Assembly: GCF_001429285.1 (NCBI RefSeq)
Contig: NZ_LMJJ01000040.1
Coordinates: forward strand, 751,365 to 815,364
DNA: 64,000 bases
Direction of reading: 5' to 3'
Source: Ensifer sp. Root278
GTDB lineage: Bacteria > Pseudomonadota > Alphaproteobacteria > Rhizobiales > Rhizobiaceae
Each line of letters starts with the position of its first letter. Positions within the stretch are counted from its first letter, which is position 1. The notes beneath the pieces were generated by a model, which saw only the letters and a program-made list of their open reading frames with translations, searched no databases and was not told the DNA's origin. Below are positions 35,082-43,986 of the stretch, piece by piece. The translations under genes were made by a program, and so were the position numbers.

Positions 35082-35366
35082 ATGCGCGTGACAGCTACAT
35101 TCGACAAGGTTGCCGACATCATCGCCGAAACGAGCGAGATCGATCGCGAGACGATCACGCCGGAAAGCCACACGATCGACGATCTCGGCATCGACAGCCT
35201 GGACTTCCTCGACATCGTGTTTGCGATCGACAAGGAATTCGGCATCAAGATCCCGCTCGAGCAGTGGACGCAGGAAGTCAACGAAGGCAAGGTTTCGACC
35301 GAAGAGTACTTCGTTCTGAAAAACCTCTGCGCCAAGATCGACGAACTGCGGGCTGCCAAGGGCTGA
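35082..35366 (+). CDS. acpXL: specialised acyl carrier protein AcpXL
   Basis: 94 residues, longer than housekeeping ACP (about 78). The 4'-phosphopantetheine site is [12 protein letters not shown] with Ser39. Acidic throughout, with a C-terminal extension ([19 protein letters not shown]) typical of AcpXL. It carries the growing 27-hydroxyoctacosanoate chain that LpxXL later puts on lipid A. First gene of the six-gene cluster, but a strong terminator directly behind it should cap most transcripts, letting the carrier outnumber the enzymes. Confidence 0.95.
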   Translation: MRVTATFDKVADIIAETSEIDRETITPESHTIDDLGIDSLDFLDIVFAIDKEFGIKIPLEQWTQEVNEGKVSTEEYFVLKNLCAKIDELRAAKG

Positions 35367-35399
35367 TCGGGCTTTCGCCCGAGCCTTGCCGCACCAATT

Positions 35400-35449
35400 C
35401 CAATGCCGCCCGTCGCGCCCCGCGCTTGACAGGCGGCATTGGCGTTTTT
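35400..35449 (+). terminator. intrinsic terminator after acpXL
   Basis: CCAATGCCGCC and GGCGGCATTGG form a perfect 11-bp stem (loop about 21 nt) followed by CG and TTTTT at 35445-35449. A smaller TCGGGCTTTCGCCCGA hairpin sits at 35368-35383. Confidence 0.82.
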
Positions 35450-35496
35450 ACTTGAGCCCGAAACGAACGGCCCGAAAACGAACAGGGTGAGCCTCA

Positions 35497-35982
35497 ATGC
35501 TCCTTGAATACTTCCAGATGATCGATCGTGTCGAAACGGTCGATCTTTCGGCTGGCCGGCTGACGGCGCGGTCCGTGGTGCCAGAGAAGAGCCCCGTGTT
35601 CGAAGGCCATTTCCCAGGCTATCCGCTGGTTCCGGGCGTGCTTCTGATCGAGACCATGGCGCAGGCCTCCGGTTTCCTGGTGCTGGCCGCCACCAATTTT
35701 GCAGCCATGCCCTTCCTGATGTCGGTCGACGGCGCCAAGATGCGCACCTTCGTCGAGCCTTCGGCCGAACTCGAGATCGAGGCCTTCCTCGAACATGAGG
35801 GTTCGGGCTTTGCAGTGACGAAGGCAAAGATCACCTCGGCCGGCAAGAAGGTGTGCGACGCCCAGCTGAAACTGAGAACGATGCCGTTCGATCAGGTTCC
35901 GCTCGGCGATATCGTACGCAAGCGGGCCGGGGAAGTGGGTCTGATGGCGGCTCTTTCGGCAACAGCCGGTTCGGAGAAGTAA
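35497..35982 (+). CDS. fabZXL: beta-hydroxyacyl-ACP dehydratase of very-long-chain synthesis
   Basis: 161 residues, hotdog fold. The catalytic helix GHFPGYPLVPGVLLIETMAQ carries His38 and the Glu/Met stretch typical of FabZ. It removes water from 3-hydroxyacyl-AcpXL in each elongation round. Slightly longer than FabZ (about 150) with a C-terminal tail. It precedes fabF2XL by one base, so the two are coupled; a 130-bp gap with a terminator separates it from acpXL. Confidence 0.92.
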   Translation: MLLEYFQMIDRVETVDLSAGRLTARSVVPEKSPVFEGHFPGYPLVPGVLLIETMAQASGFLVLAATNFAAMPFLMSVDGAKMRTFVEPSAELEIEAFLEHEGSGFAVTKAKITSAGKKVCDAQLKLRTMPFDQVPLGDIVRKRAGEVGLMAALSATAGSEK

Positions 35983-35983
35983 G

Positions 35984-37186
35984 ATGAGCAAATCCGCAAA
36001 CGACGTTGTCATTACCGGCGTCGGTATCGTCACCAGCCAGGGCGTCGGCGTCGAGCCACATCTGGCGCTGCTCACCGCCGGCACATCGCCGGCCGTGCGG
36101 GTCGAGACCGAAAAGTTCAGCCCCTATCCGGTGCATCCGCTGCCGGAAATCGACTGGTCGCAGCAGATCGCCAAGCGTGGCGACCAGCGCCAGATGGAAA
36201 ACTGGCAGCGCCTCGGTGTCTTCGCCGCCGGCCTGGCGCTCGATGACGCCGGCCTGAAGGACAATCTCGAAGCCTGCGGCAGCATGGACATGATCGTCGC
36301 TGCCGGCGGCGGCGAGCGCGACATCAATGTCGACTCGCTGATCGTCGACGAAGCGCTGAAGCGCAACGATCGCGAACAGCTCCTCAACGAAAAGCTGACG
36401 ACGGAACTGCGCCCGACGCTGTTCCTCGCCCAGCTTTCCAACCTGCTCGCCGGCAACATCTCGATCGTGCACAAGGTGACCGGTTCTTCGCGCACCTTCA
36501 TGGGTGAGGAAGCGGCCGGCATCTCGGCGATCGAAACCGCCTTTGCCCGCATCAAGGCCGGCCAGTCGAGCCATACGCTCGTCGGCGGCGCCTTTTCCGC
36601 CGAACGTCTCGACATCATTCTCCTGATCGAAGCGATCCAGGGCCACGCGCTTGGCGACTGGCACCCGATCTGGTCGCGCAAGGCTGACAATGGCGGCGGC
36701 ATGATCCTTGGTTCGGTCGGCGCCTTCCTGGTGCTGGAATCGCGCGAATATGCCGAAGCCCGCGGCGCCCGCATCTATGCCTCGATCGACGCGATCGGCG
36801 GCGACCGCGGCGCGCGTGACGGCGGCAAGCTCGAAGCGCGTCTTGGCGACCTCGCCAAGCCTGCGGAAAAGCTTGATGCGGCCTCGACCGTCGTGTTCTC
36901 CGGTACGTCCGGTTTCCATGAGCTCGTGGCGCGCGAGAAGGCGTTCCTCGACAAGACGTTTGCCGGTGCGCCGGTGCGTGCCTATGGCGGTCTTGTCGGC
37001 CACAGCATCGAAGCGCAGTTCCCGCTGGGTCTCGCGCTGGCAGCACTGACGCTGGGCGAGGGCGCCAAGGTGCCGGCCTTTGACGCCGGTGCGGAAAAGC
37101 CGATGACGGCGGCGGCGAAAAGCGCCGTGGTCACCACCATCGGCCATTCGCGCGGCGAAGGCGTCGCCGTCCTTTCGGCGGAATAA
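35984..37186 (+). CDS. fabF2XL: FabF2XL, ketosynthase-like protein lacking the active-site Cys
   Basis: 400 residues, thiolase/KAS fold. The place where KAS enzymes have the nucleophile Cys (normally TxCASG) reads HKVTGSSRTFMGEEAAGIS, with no Cys; one conserved His remains in YGGLVGHSIEAQFPLGLA. It is therefore probably not a condensing enzyme alone but a partner of FabF1XL, like the chain-length factor (KSbeta) of type II polyketide synthases. Expected role: set or support C28 chain length in lipid A acyl synthesis. Separated from fabF1XL by 12 bp with AGGAG as RBS. Confidence 0.9.
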   Translation: MSKSANDVVITGVGIVTSQGVGVEPHLALLTAGTSPAVRVETEKFSPYPVHPLPEIDWSQQIAKRGDQRQMENWQRLGVFAAGLALDDAGLKDNLEACGSMDMIVAAGGGERDINVDSLIVDEALKRNDREQLLNEKLTTELRPTLFLAQLSNLLAGNISIVHKVTGSSRTFMGEEAAGISAIETAFARIKAGQSSHTLVGGAFSAERLDIILLIEAIQGHALGDWHPIWSRKADNGGGMILGSVGAFLVLESREYAEARGARIYASIDAIGGDRGARDGGKLEARLGDLAKPAEKLDAASTVVFSGTSGFHELVAREKAFLDKTFAGAPVRAYGGLVGHSIEAQFPLGLALAALTLGEGAKVPAFDAGAEKPMTAAAKSAVVTTIGHSRGEGVAVLSAE

Positions 37187-37198
37187 CAGGAGCGGACC

Positions 37199-38482
37199 AT
37201 GAGCAACGCTTACAAGGACCATCTCGGCCGCCCGATCATCGCCATTACCGGCATGGGCGTCATCACCTCGCTCGGCCAGGGCGTCGAAGATAACTGGGCA
37301 GCGCTTTCGGGCGGCGTATCGGGCATCCACAAGATCACCCGCTTCCCGACGGAAGGCTTGAACACGCGCATTTCCGGCACGGTCGATTTCATCGATATCC
37401 CGGCTGCCAATTCCGTCGAGCGCTCCTATGCCATGGCGCGCGAAACGACGCTGGAAGCTTTGGCGCAGGCCGGCATTTCCGGCGATTTCAACGGCCCCTT
37501 GTTCCTGGCCGCCCCGCCGGTCGAGCCGGAATGGAGCGCGCGCTTCGAGCTTGCCGACCGTTCGCCGCCATCGGAGCGCCCGGGCGACGCCTATAACCGC
37601 TTCCTCGCCGCCATGCGCCAGAAGGCCGATCCGGTGTTCCACGAAGCCGTGCTTTTCGGCTCGATCTCTGAACGCCTGGCCGATCGCTTCGGCACGCGCG
37701 GCCTGCCGGTGACGCTGTCGACCGCTTGCGCTTCCGGCGCCACCGCGATCCAGCTCGGCGTCGAGGCGATCCGCCAGGGCCGCACCGATCGTGCGCTGAC
37801 GGTTGCGACCGACGGCTCGGTCAGCGCCGAGGCACTGATCCGCTTTGCGCTGCTTTCGGCACTCTCCACCCAGAACGATCCCCCGGAAAAGGCCTCCAAG
37901 CCCTTCACCAAGGACCGCGACGGCTTCGTCATCGCTGAAGGTGCAGCGACCCTGGTGCTGGAATCGCTCGAAGCGGCCGTTGCCCGCGGCGCCCGCGTCT
38001 ACGGCATCCTCAAGGGCTGCGGTGAGAAGGCCGATCTCTTCCACCGCACGCGCTCCTCGCCGGACGGTGGCCCGGCGATCGCGACGATCCGCGCAGCCCT
38101 TGCCGACGCCGGCATCAATGAGGACGGTATCGGCTACATCAACGCCCATGGCACCTCGACGCCCGAGAACGACAAGATGGAATATCTGTCGATGTCGGCC
38201 GTCTTTGGCGATCGCCTGCCGTCGATCCCGGTCTCGTCCAACAAGTCGATGATCGGCCACACGCTGACGGCCGCCGGTGCGGTCGAGGCGGTGTTCTCGA
38301 TCCAGACGATGCTGACCGGTACGCTGCCGCCGACGATCAACTACCAGAACCCCGATCCGGCGATCGTGCTCGACGTGGTGCCGAACGTGAAGCGCAGCCA
38401 GCAGGTGACTGCGGTGCTGTCGAACTCCTTCGGCTTCGGCGGCCAGAACGCCAGCCTTGTCATGACCGCCGAGCCGGCCTAA
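37199..38482 (+). CDS. fabF1XL: beta-ketoacyl-ACP synthase FabF1XL
   Basis: 427 residues with a complete KAS active site: Cys177 in LSTACASGATAIQLG, His in NAHGTSTPENDKMEY and His in NKSMIGHTLTAAGAVEAVF. SFGFGGQNASLV closes the fold. It performs the decarboxylative condensation that lengthens the acyl chain on AcpXL, presumably as a heterodimer with FabF2XL, its immediate upstream neighbour. Downstream is a palindromic repeat, then adhXL. Confidence 0.94.
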   Translation: MSNAYKDHLGRPIIAITGMGVITSLGQGVEDNWAALSGGVSGIHKITRFPTEGLNTRISGTVDFIDIPAANSVERSYAMARETTLEALAQAGISGDFNGPLFLAAPPVEPEWSARFELADRSPPSERPGDAYNRFLAAMRQKADPVFHEAVLFGSISERLADRFGTRGLPVTLSTACASGATAIQLGVEAIRQGRTDRALTVATDGSVSAEALIRFALLSALSTQNDPPEKASKPFTKDRDGFVIAEGAATLVLESLEAAVARGARVYGILKGCGEKADLFHRTRSSPDGGPAIATIRAALADAGINEDGIGYINAHGTSTPENDKMEYLSMSAVFGDRLPSIPVSSNKSMIGHTLTAAGAVEAVFSIQTMLTGTLPPTINYQNPDPAIVLDVVPNVKRSQQVTAVLSNSFGFGGQNASLVMTAEPA

Positions 38483-38500
38483 GCCGGAAACTCAAGAGCT

Positions 38501-38540
38501 GCAGCGCCTTTCTCGCGCCCCGTCGGGCGCGCGGCGCTGC
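38501..38540. repeat. palindromic repeat (RPE-like), copy 6, inside the VLCFA cluster
   Basis: GCAGCGCCTTTCTCGCGCCC, 4-nt loop, GGGCGCGCGGCGCTGC. Lies 18 bp after the fabF1XL stop and 43 bp before adhXL; it may tune mRNA stability between the cistrons. Confidence 0.8.
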
Positions 38541-38583
38541 AAAATCCAAGACGCAAACATGCCGCCAAGGCAGAGGAAGAACC

Positions 38584-39612
38584 ATGCGCGCCCTGCAACT
38601 GCTCGATGACCGCAAGCTCGAAATCACCGACATTCCGGAACCGGAAGCGCCCGGCCCGGGCGAGGTGACCCTGCGCGTCAAGGCGGTTGCGCTCAACCAT
38701 ATCGACGTCTGGGGCTGGCGCGGCATGGCCTTTGCCAAGCGCAAGATGCCGCTCGTCATCGGCGCGGAAGCATCCGGCGTGGTCGACGCGATCGGTCCGG
38801 GCGTTTCGAGCGTGCTTCCGGGCCAGCTCGTATCGATCTATGGCGCGCGTACCTGTGGCCTCTGCCGTCCGTGCAAGGAAGGCCGCGACAATCTCTGCGA
38901 ACATGTCGGCGGCGTGCACGGCTTCCATCTCGACGGCTTCGCGCAGGAAAAGATCAACCTGCCGGCGCGCCTGCTGGTCCCGGCGCCTCCGGGTGTCGAT
39001 GCCGTCGCTGCAGCGCTTGCTCCGGTCACCTTCGGTACCGTCGAGCACATGCTGTTCGACAATGCCAAGCTTGAGCCGGGTGAAACCATCCTCGTCCATG
39101 CCGGCGGCTCCGGCATCGGCTCGGCGGCGATCCAGCTTGCCAAGAAGATCGGCTGCACGGTGATCACCACCGTCGGTTCCGACGACAAGATCGAGAAGGC
39201 CAAGGCGCTCGGCGCCGATCACGTCATCAACTACCGCACCGATCGCTTTGAAGGCGTGGTGCGCAAGCTCACCAAGAAGAAGGGCGTCGACGTCGTGTTC
39301 GAACACGTCGGCAAGGACACCTGGGCGGGCTCGATGCTCTGCATGAAGCGCGGCGGCCGTCTGGTCACCTGCGGTTCCACCTCGGGCGTTTCCACCGACA
39401 TGAACCTGATGATGCTGTTCCAGCAGCAGCTGAAGCTGCTCGGCTCCTTCGGCTGCCGCATGGAGAACATGGCGAACGCCATGCAGAAGATGGCCCGCGG
39501 CCTGGTGCATCCGGTCATCGACACTGAAATCAGCCTCGATCAGATCGACCGGGCGCTGGAGCGCATGGAATCGCGCCAGATCTTCGGCAAGATCATCCTG
39601 AAGATGGATTGA
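38584..39612 (+). CDS. adhXL: zinc-binding alcohol dehydrogenase/quinone oxidoreductase-type reductase of the VLCFA cluster
   Basis: 342 residues, MDR superfamily. GroES-like N-terminal half with a structural-zinc loop (CGLCRPCKEGRDNLC), then a nucleotide-binding Rossmann domain with VHAGGSGIGSAAIQLAKK and GADHVINYRTD. By position (the adh2XL gene of rhizobial VLCFA clusters) it reduces an intermediate during C28 acyl synthesis, perhaps acting as the enoyl reductase; the step is not proven by sequence. Overlaps the proposed start of lpxXL by four bases. Confidence 0.9.
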   Translation: MRALQLLDDRKLEITDIPEPEAPGPGEVTLRVKAVALNHIDVWGWRGMAFAKRKMPLVIGAEASGVVDAIGPGVSSVLPGQLVSIYGARTCGLCRPCKEGRDNLCEHVGGVHGFHLDGFAQEKINLPARLLVPAPPGVDAVAAALAPVTFGTVEHMLFDNAKLEPGETILVHAGGSGIGSAAIQLAKKIGCTVITTVGSDDKIEKAKALGADHVINYRTDRFEGVVRKLTKKKGVDVVFEHVGKDTWAGSMLCMKRGGRLVTCGSTSGVSTDMNLMMLFQQQLKLLGSFGCRMENMANAMQKMARGLVHPVIDTEISLDQIDRALERMESRQIFGKIILKMD

Positions 39613-40553
39613 TCGACGTGCGCATGCTGATCACACGGCTGGTGCTGGCGGCGGATCGTACCCGCCAGTGGCTGATCGCGCAGTTCGTTTTCCTGCTGCT
39701 GACGATCCTGAAGATGTTTCCGGCCGATGCCGCGATCCGCTTCATGGATCGTGCCCTGCGGTTCATCGGGCCGAAGACCAGCCGGCAGAAGCTGACGCTC
39801 ACCAACCTGCGCAACGCTTTTCCTGAGAAAAGCGAGGCGGAGATCAACGCGATCGCGCTTGAGAGCTGGGGCAACATGGGCCGCATGGCGGCCGAATACG
39901 TGTTCCTCGACCGTCTGTTCGATTTCGACCCCGAGCGCACGACGCCCGGCCGTGTCGAGGTGTCGGGCATCCCGTTGTTCCTCGAGCTTCGCGACAATCC
40001 GCGCCCCTTCATCGTCTTCACCGCGCACAGCGGCAATTTCGAGATGCTGCCGGTCGCCGGCTCCGCCTTCGGCCTCGACGTGACCGTGCTGTTCCGGCCG
40101 CCGAACAACCCTTACGTGGCGGAAAAAGTGTTCAAGTTCCGCGAGGAGCGCATGGGCAATCTGGTGCCGTCACACGCCGGCTCGTCCTTCGCACTCGCCC
40201 GCCAGCTCGAACGGGGCCTGGGCGTCGGCGTTCTCGTCGACCAGAAGTTCCGCAAGGGGCTGAAGACCAAGTTTTTCGGCCAGGACGTGCAGACCAATCC
40301 GCTGCTGGCCAAGCTCGTCCGCCAGTTCAACTGCGAAGTCTATCCGGCCCGCTGCATAAGGCTGCCGGGCGGCCGTTTCCGGCTGGAGCTGGAACCGGCG
40401 ATCGCCATTCCCCGCAAGGCCGACGGCAATGTCGACGTCACCGCCACGGCGCAGGTGCTGAACGACAAGGTGGAAAGCTGGGTGCGCGAGTATCCGGGCC
40501 AGTGGCTCTGGTATCACGACCGCTGGCACATCAAGCGCTACCTCAAGGACTGA
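39609..40553 (+). CDS. lpxXL: lipid A very-long-chain acyltransferase LpxXL
   Basis: Up to 314 residues from a TTG at 39609 overlapping the adhXL stop; a GTG at 39618 or ATG at 39624 are alternative starts and the choice is uncertain. LpxL/LpxM-type acyltransferase: N-terminal membrane helix (FVFLLLTILKMF), the catalytic HSGNFE (H-x4-E, in TAHSGNFEMLP), LGVGVLVDQKFRKG and the C-terminal WLWYHDRWH. It transfers the 27-hydroxyoctacosanoyl group from AcpXL to lipid A at the cytoplasmic face of the inner membrane. Last gene of the cluster. Confidence 0.92.
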   Translation: MIDVRMLITRLVLAADRTRQWLIAQFVFLLLTILKMFPADAAIRFMDRALRFIGPKTSRQKLTLTNLRNAFPEKSEAEINAIALESWGNMGRMAAEYVFLDRLFDFDPERTTPGRVEVSGIPLFLELRDNPRPFIVFTAHSGNFEMLPVAGSAFGLDVTVLFRPPNNPYVAEKVFKFREERMGNLVPSHAGSSFALARQLERGLGVGVLVDQKFRKGLKTKFFGQDVQTNPLLAKLVRQFNCEVYPARCIRLPGGRFRLELEPAIAIPRKADGNVDVTATAQVLNDKVESWVREYPGQWLWYHDRWHIKRYLKD

Positions 40554-40844
40554 TTCCCCTCCGCACGAACGATCGCGCTTGAGCTTGCTTCCGGGCAGCC
40601 TTGAGAATTCGGCGCGTTCCGATTTCGGTTCGGCGAGCATCACCTTCGTGGTCCGTCCGCGGCAGCGCATGCCCTTTGTCCCGAAATTGCTTCAAAAGGT
40701 TACGTTTTTCTTTCTGCTGTTGAACGCTAACGCAATGAGTGTAAACTCAACGTTGTCTCGCGAGGGGAAGATTGCAAGCGCTTTGGGTGGCCGGAGCGGT
40801 GTGGTTTTACACGGAAAGGGTGGGGAAGCCTCAAAACAAAATCA

Positions 40845-41627
40845 GTGTCTGCAGCATCAACGCCTGTCTTGAAGTGCATCGAAGCGGCTCTGCCGTGGGG
40901 GAATTGGGGTTTCGAATTGAACGCACTGATTGAGCTGTTCTGGTTCAAGTATTCGCAGCTGCAGTATGCCGTACGTACGGCAGACGAGCATTTGATCGGC
41001 ATTCTGGATCGCGAATTGGATCCGATCCTCAGATCCGTCTACGACGAGAAGGCGGTGAGCGTCGAAGATGCCCGACTTCAGTTCCAGTTCCTGATCGACA
41101 TCCTGCGCGTCGAAGCCGACGACATCTCCTGCGTGCTCCGGCACTCGCAATTGCTACAGTCGCTGATCAACCGCTATTTTGCGGCGACGGGCGCGGAGAA
41201 ATTCGCCGACCTCCAGCTCGAGCGGCTGCCGGCCCAGCCGAGCAAGGGCAGGGCGGATGAAGGCCTGCTCAACGAGGCGATCCTCGACAGCTTTCCGGAT
41301 CGGATCGCGGTGATCACGCCCGACTACCGCTACCTCTACACGAACCCCCGCAATGCCGACCATCTGGAGAGCCGCCCGATGGATCTGATCGGCCGGCACA
41401 TCGTCGAGTTCATCGGCATCCAGCGCTTCGAGCAGCGGGTGAAATCCTATCTCGATCGTTGTTTTGCGGGCGAGGTGGTCGACTATACCTTCGCCAAGAC
41501 CGTCGATGCGCGCACGGTCGTCGTGCGTTGCCGGCTGACGCCATGCATGTCCAGCTCCGGCAAGCTCATCGGCGCGATCCTCGTGATCCAGGAACATGCC
41601 GACCGCCGCCGCGCGATCGCGGCCTGA
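40845..41627 (+). CDS. PAS-domain protein, function unknown
   Basis: 260 residues from a GTG at 40845; a TTG about 25 codons later, before NALIELFWFKYSQLQYAVR, is a plausible alternative because the conserved-looking part begins there. The N-terminal half is helical. A PAS domain fills about residues 145-255 (LLNEAILDSFPDRIAVI, YRYLYTNPRNADHLE, HIVEFIGIQRF, GAILVIQEHADR). There is no kinase, HTH or cyclase output domain, so it may act by protein-protein contact. Ligand unknown. The 291 bp before it hold no gene or clear repeat. Confidence 0.72.
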   Translation: MSAASTPVLKCIEAALPWGNWGFELNALIELFWFKYSQLQYAVRTADEHLIGILDRELDPILRSVYDEKAVSVEDARLQFQFLIDILRVEADDISCVLRHSQLLQSLINRYFAATGAEKFADLQLERLPAQPSKGRADEGLLNEAILDSFPDRIAVITPDYRYLYTNPRNADHLESRPMDLIGRHIVEFIGIQRFEQRVKSYLDRCFAGEVVDYTFAKTVDARTVVVRCRLTPCMSSSGKLIGAILVIQEHADRRRAIAA

Positions 41628-41722
41628 CACGTCATTGCCGGCGCTACCAATCAAGAGAGAGTGAGGACCCCAAAGACCCGGCCGGGGATCGCGACGTCGA
41701 ACCCGCGGGCGAACTGAACAAA

Positions 41723-43135
41723 CTATGGTGTCTTGGTCATGGGCGGATGCTTCCACATGCCATTGAGCGCCTCGTCTTTCGGCCAATAGAGCCGCATCGC
41801 GACGAAGAAGGGACCCTTGGGCGCCGGCAGCCAATTCGGCTCCTTGTCCTTGCCCGGCGACTCGTTCTGAACGTAGAAGGTGTAGCCGCCGTCGGCATCC
41901 TTCACGAATTGCGGGAGCATCGGCTTGTTAAGCAAATAGCGGTTGATCGGATTGGCAACGAGCAGGCTCGCCGGCAGATCATACATCGTCAGCGACCAGA
42001 AGGCGTTGACCGGCGGCATCTTATCGGCGGCGAAATGGACGGTGTAGCGGTTGGCGCCGTCGAGCTTCTGCCCTTCGACGTCAGTGGCGTAGACCGGGTA
42101 CATCGCCTCCTGCTTCGAATTGCCGTAAATGCCGAGAACGGCCGCCGCCATGCGGTAGAGATAATTGTTCTTCAGGTATTCGCGCGTGCCGAAGAGGTCG
42201 CCCGAAGTCACCGTTCCGGCGTCGATCTGCTTCTTCAAGCCCTCAAGATCGGCCCAGGCGTCGGCCATACCTTGCTCGATGGCGGTCTTGATGTCCGGCG
42301 AGAGCGCCGCAACGTCTATGGTCTTGCCTGCACCAACCCCGATCTTGGCAAAACGCGCCATCAACTCGGTCTCGGATGGATTAGTCGGGCAGAACTGCAG
42401 GACGAAATTCAGGATGTTGAAGAACTCCAGCGACTTCTTCTCTTCGTCCGGCGAAAGCGGCTTGGTGAAGTCGATTGCGGGAGCGGCCGCAGGCGCCGCC
42501 CCGCCGAGAAACGCCGAAAGCGGCTCTGCCTTGTAGCGATCCTGGATCTTCTTCACATTGTCTAAGTCGTCGGGGTTGAATAGCTGCGTGCGATAGGCCC
42601 CGAGAACGAGATCGGTCTCGGCGCGAAACACCTTCTTGATGCCCGCAGGCGTCTCGCCTTTCCAGCCCGGGCCGGCGACCAGGAAGCTGCCGCCGTCGTT
42701 GCCGGTCGTGCGGCTGCCGGCATAGTCGAAGTTGAACGTATAAGCGTCGATGAGCTGGATGCTGAAGTACCGGTCCTTCTCGATCACTGGTACGGTGAGG
42801 ACCATCGGCTCCGCACGCAGGTCCATGCCGATCATCGAATAGGGCGTGTCGGAGTTGGGCGTCTGGATCGCCGTATCGGCGGGGGTGTAGACGCGGGGGA
42901 TGTTCTTGAGGTGGTTCCACGGCGCCTTGTATTCCGGGTTCTTGTCGTCGACGAAATAGGCGTATTGGATGCGGTAGCTGTCCACCATCGGGAAGCCGTA
43001 GATATAGGCTTCCTTGGCGATCTTTCGTGCCTCGTCAGGCGTGATTTCGCTCTGGGCGGCCGCAGTGCCTGGGAAGCGCAATGACGGCATCAGGGCGATC
43101 CCGCCGACAAAAGCTCTTCGTGTGATCGTTGTCAT
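41723..43135 (-). CDS. DUF1254/DUF1214 exported protein with Tat signal
   Basis: 470 residues from the ATG at 43135, preceded by GAAGG; further ATGs up to 43174 lack a ribosome-binding sequence. Twin-Arg signal TITRRAFVGGIALMPSLR implies folded export to the periplasm. The DUF1254 half has EAYIYGFPMVDSYRIQYAYF and PNSDTPYSMIGMDL; the DUF1214 half has FWSLTMYDLPASLLVANPIN and PFFVAMRLYWPKDEAL at the C-terminus. The pair is widespread in proteobacteria but its biochemical role is not established. The neighbour upstream is a transposon remnant, so its gene context is not informative. Confidence 0.86.
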   Translation of the reverse strand: MTTITRRAFVGGIALMPSLRFPGTAAAQSEITPDEARKIAKEAYIYGFPMVDSYRIQYAYFVDDKNPEYKAPWNHLKNIPRVYTPADTAIQTPNSDTPYSMIGMDLRAEPMVLTVPVIEKDRYFSIQLIDAYTFNFDYAGSRTTGNDGGSFLVAGPGWKGETPAGIKKVFRAETDLVLGAYRTQLFNPDDLDNVKKIQDRYKAEPLSAFLGGAAPAAAPAIDFTKPLSPDEEKKSLEFFNILNFVLQFCPTNPSETELMARFAKIGVGAGKTIDVAALSPDIKTAIEQGMADAWADLEGLKKQIDAGTVTSGDLFGTREYLKNNYLYRMAAAVLGIYGNSKQEAMYPVYATDVEGQKLDGANRYTVHFAADKMPPVNAFWSLTMYDLPASLLVANPINRYLLNKPMLPQFVKDADGGYTFYVQNESPGKDKEPNWLPAPKGPFFVAMRLYWPKDEALNGMWKHPPMTKTP

Positions 43136-43455
43136 GGGCATCGCCTTCATCGGTTGGCGCATGACGTTCTGCATCGTTCATCAGCGCCGTGTGGACCTGT
43201 GAATTCGCAGGAGAAATGAGTAGGTGACTGAAATTTTACAGCGATTTAACGTACGCTGCCGCGCATCGCCAGAACGATTGGGATCGCGTTGCTCCCAAAC
43301 TCGATCCAGTTTCGCGTATAGCGCGAATGGCGTTGCGTTTACAGTCAGATTGTATGCACCTTTGGTCATCCAAAACGGTAGCTTTTGGGCCAGCAAACAG
43401 GGCATGCCCCAGCGCTATCGTCGACCGGCAGCTTTGGTCGAAAAGCGAAGTTGCA

Positions 43456-43560
43456 CTAAGCAGGGCGGCTGATTCCTAACCGGCGCATTTCGCGATAGAC
43501 CGTGGAACGGCCAAGGCCAAGTTGCTTGGCAGCTTCCGCCGGAGGTGTTCCCTCCATGAT
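43456..43560 (-). pseudogene. resolvase (Tn3-type tnpR/Hin-like) C-terminal fragment
   Basis: Only the DNA-binding end of a serine recombinase remains: GTPPAEAAKQLGLGRSTVY then REMRRLGISR, a Hin-type HTH, with a stop right after. The catalytic domain with its Ser is missing; the frame upstream turns into transposase sequence on the other strand. A broken piece of a transposon. Confidence 0.62.
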
Positions 43561-43750
43561 CGACGCGGCCGCGGAGGCCGCCCGGGACACGGATAAAGGC
43601 CCAGTGATCGCCGCCGGCATCATTGATACGCTGCGCCAGGCCAGGATTCTCCTGCCTGCGATCTCTACTATCGAGCACGCCAGCATCGCCGGCCGGGCGC
43701 GCGCCAGAAAACAGGCGGCGCATGCACTTCTCTCCGGCCTTCGGTCGGAT
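43556..43750 (+). pseudogene. Tn3-family transposase (tnpA) fragment
   Basis: AARDTDKGPVIAAGIIDTLR, then QARILLPAISTIEHASIAGR and ARKQAAHALLSGL match the style of the N-terminal region of Tn3-type TnpA proteins (LPA..T.E...AGRARA). The DDE domain and the rest of the about 1000-residue protein are absent. The fragment abuts the resolvase scrap on the opposite strand, marking a deletion junction near 43556. No terminal 38-bp inverted repeats or target duplication were found by eye. Confidence 0.58.
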
Positions 43751-43986
43751 GGGAACACATCGCCTTCTCCGGCGGTTTCCTCTGGGATCGCGCCGCGAAG
43801 ACAACCGGCCGGAAACCACTGAACCTGACTGGAAAACAGCGAGCAGCGTGAAGGCGTTCAGGCTTCGTCGCCCTTAACGTTGTTTAGCGGGAAACTAGCG
43901 CTATGCCCTTAAAGGGACTTGGTGCGGCCGATGACCGGCCGCGAACAATCCTACTTTGCCGCGTGCCGACCGCCCCGTCTGCCGGT

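Noticed and set aside
35831-38260. 809-codon open frame opposite fabF2XL/fabF1XL
   Set aside because: Antisense shadow of two clear ketosynthase-family genes; composition rich in Arg, Asp and His without any motif.
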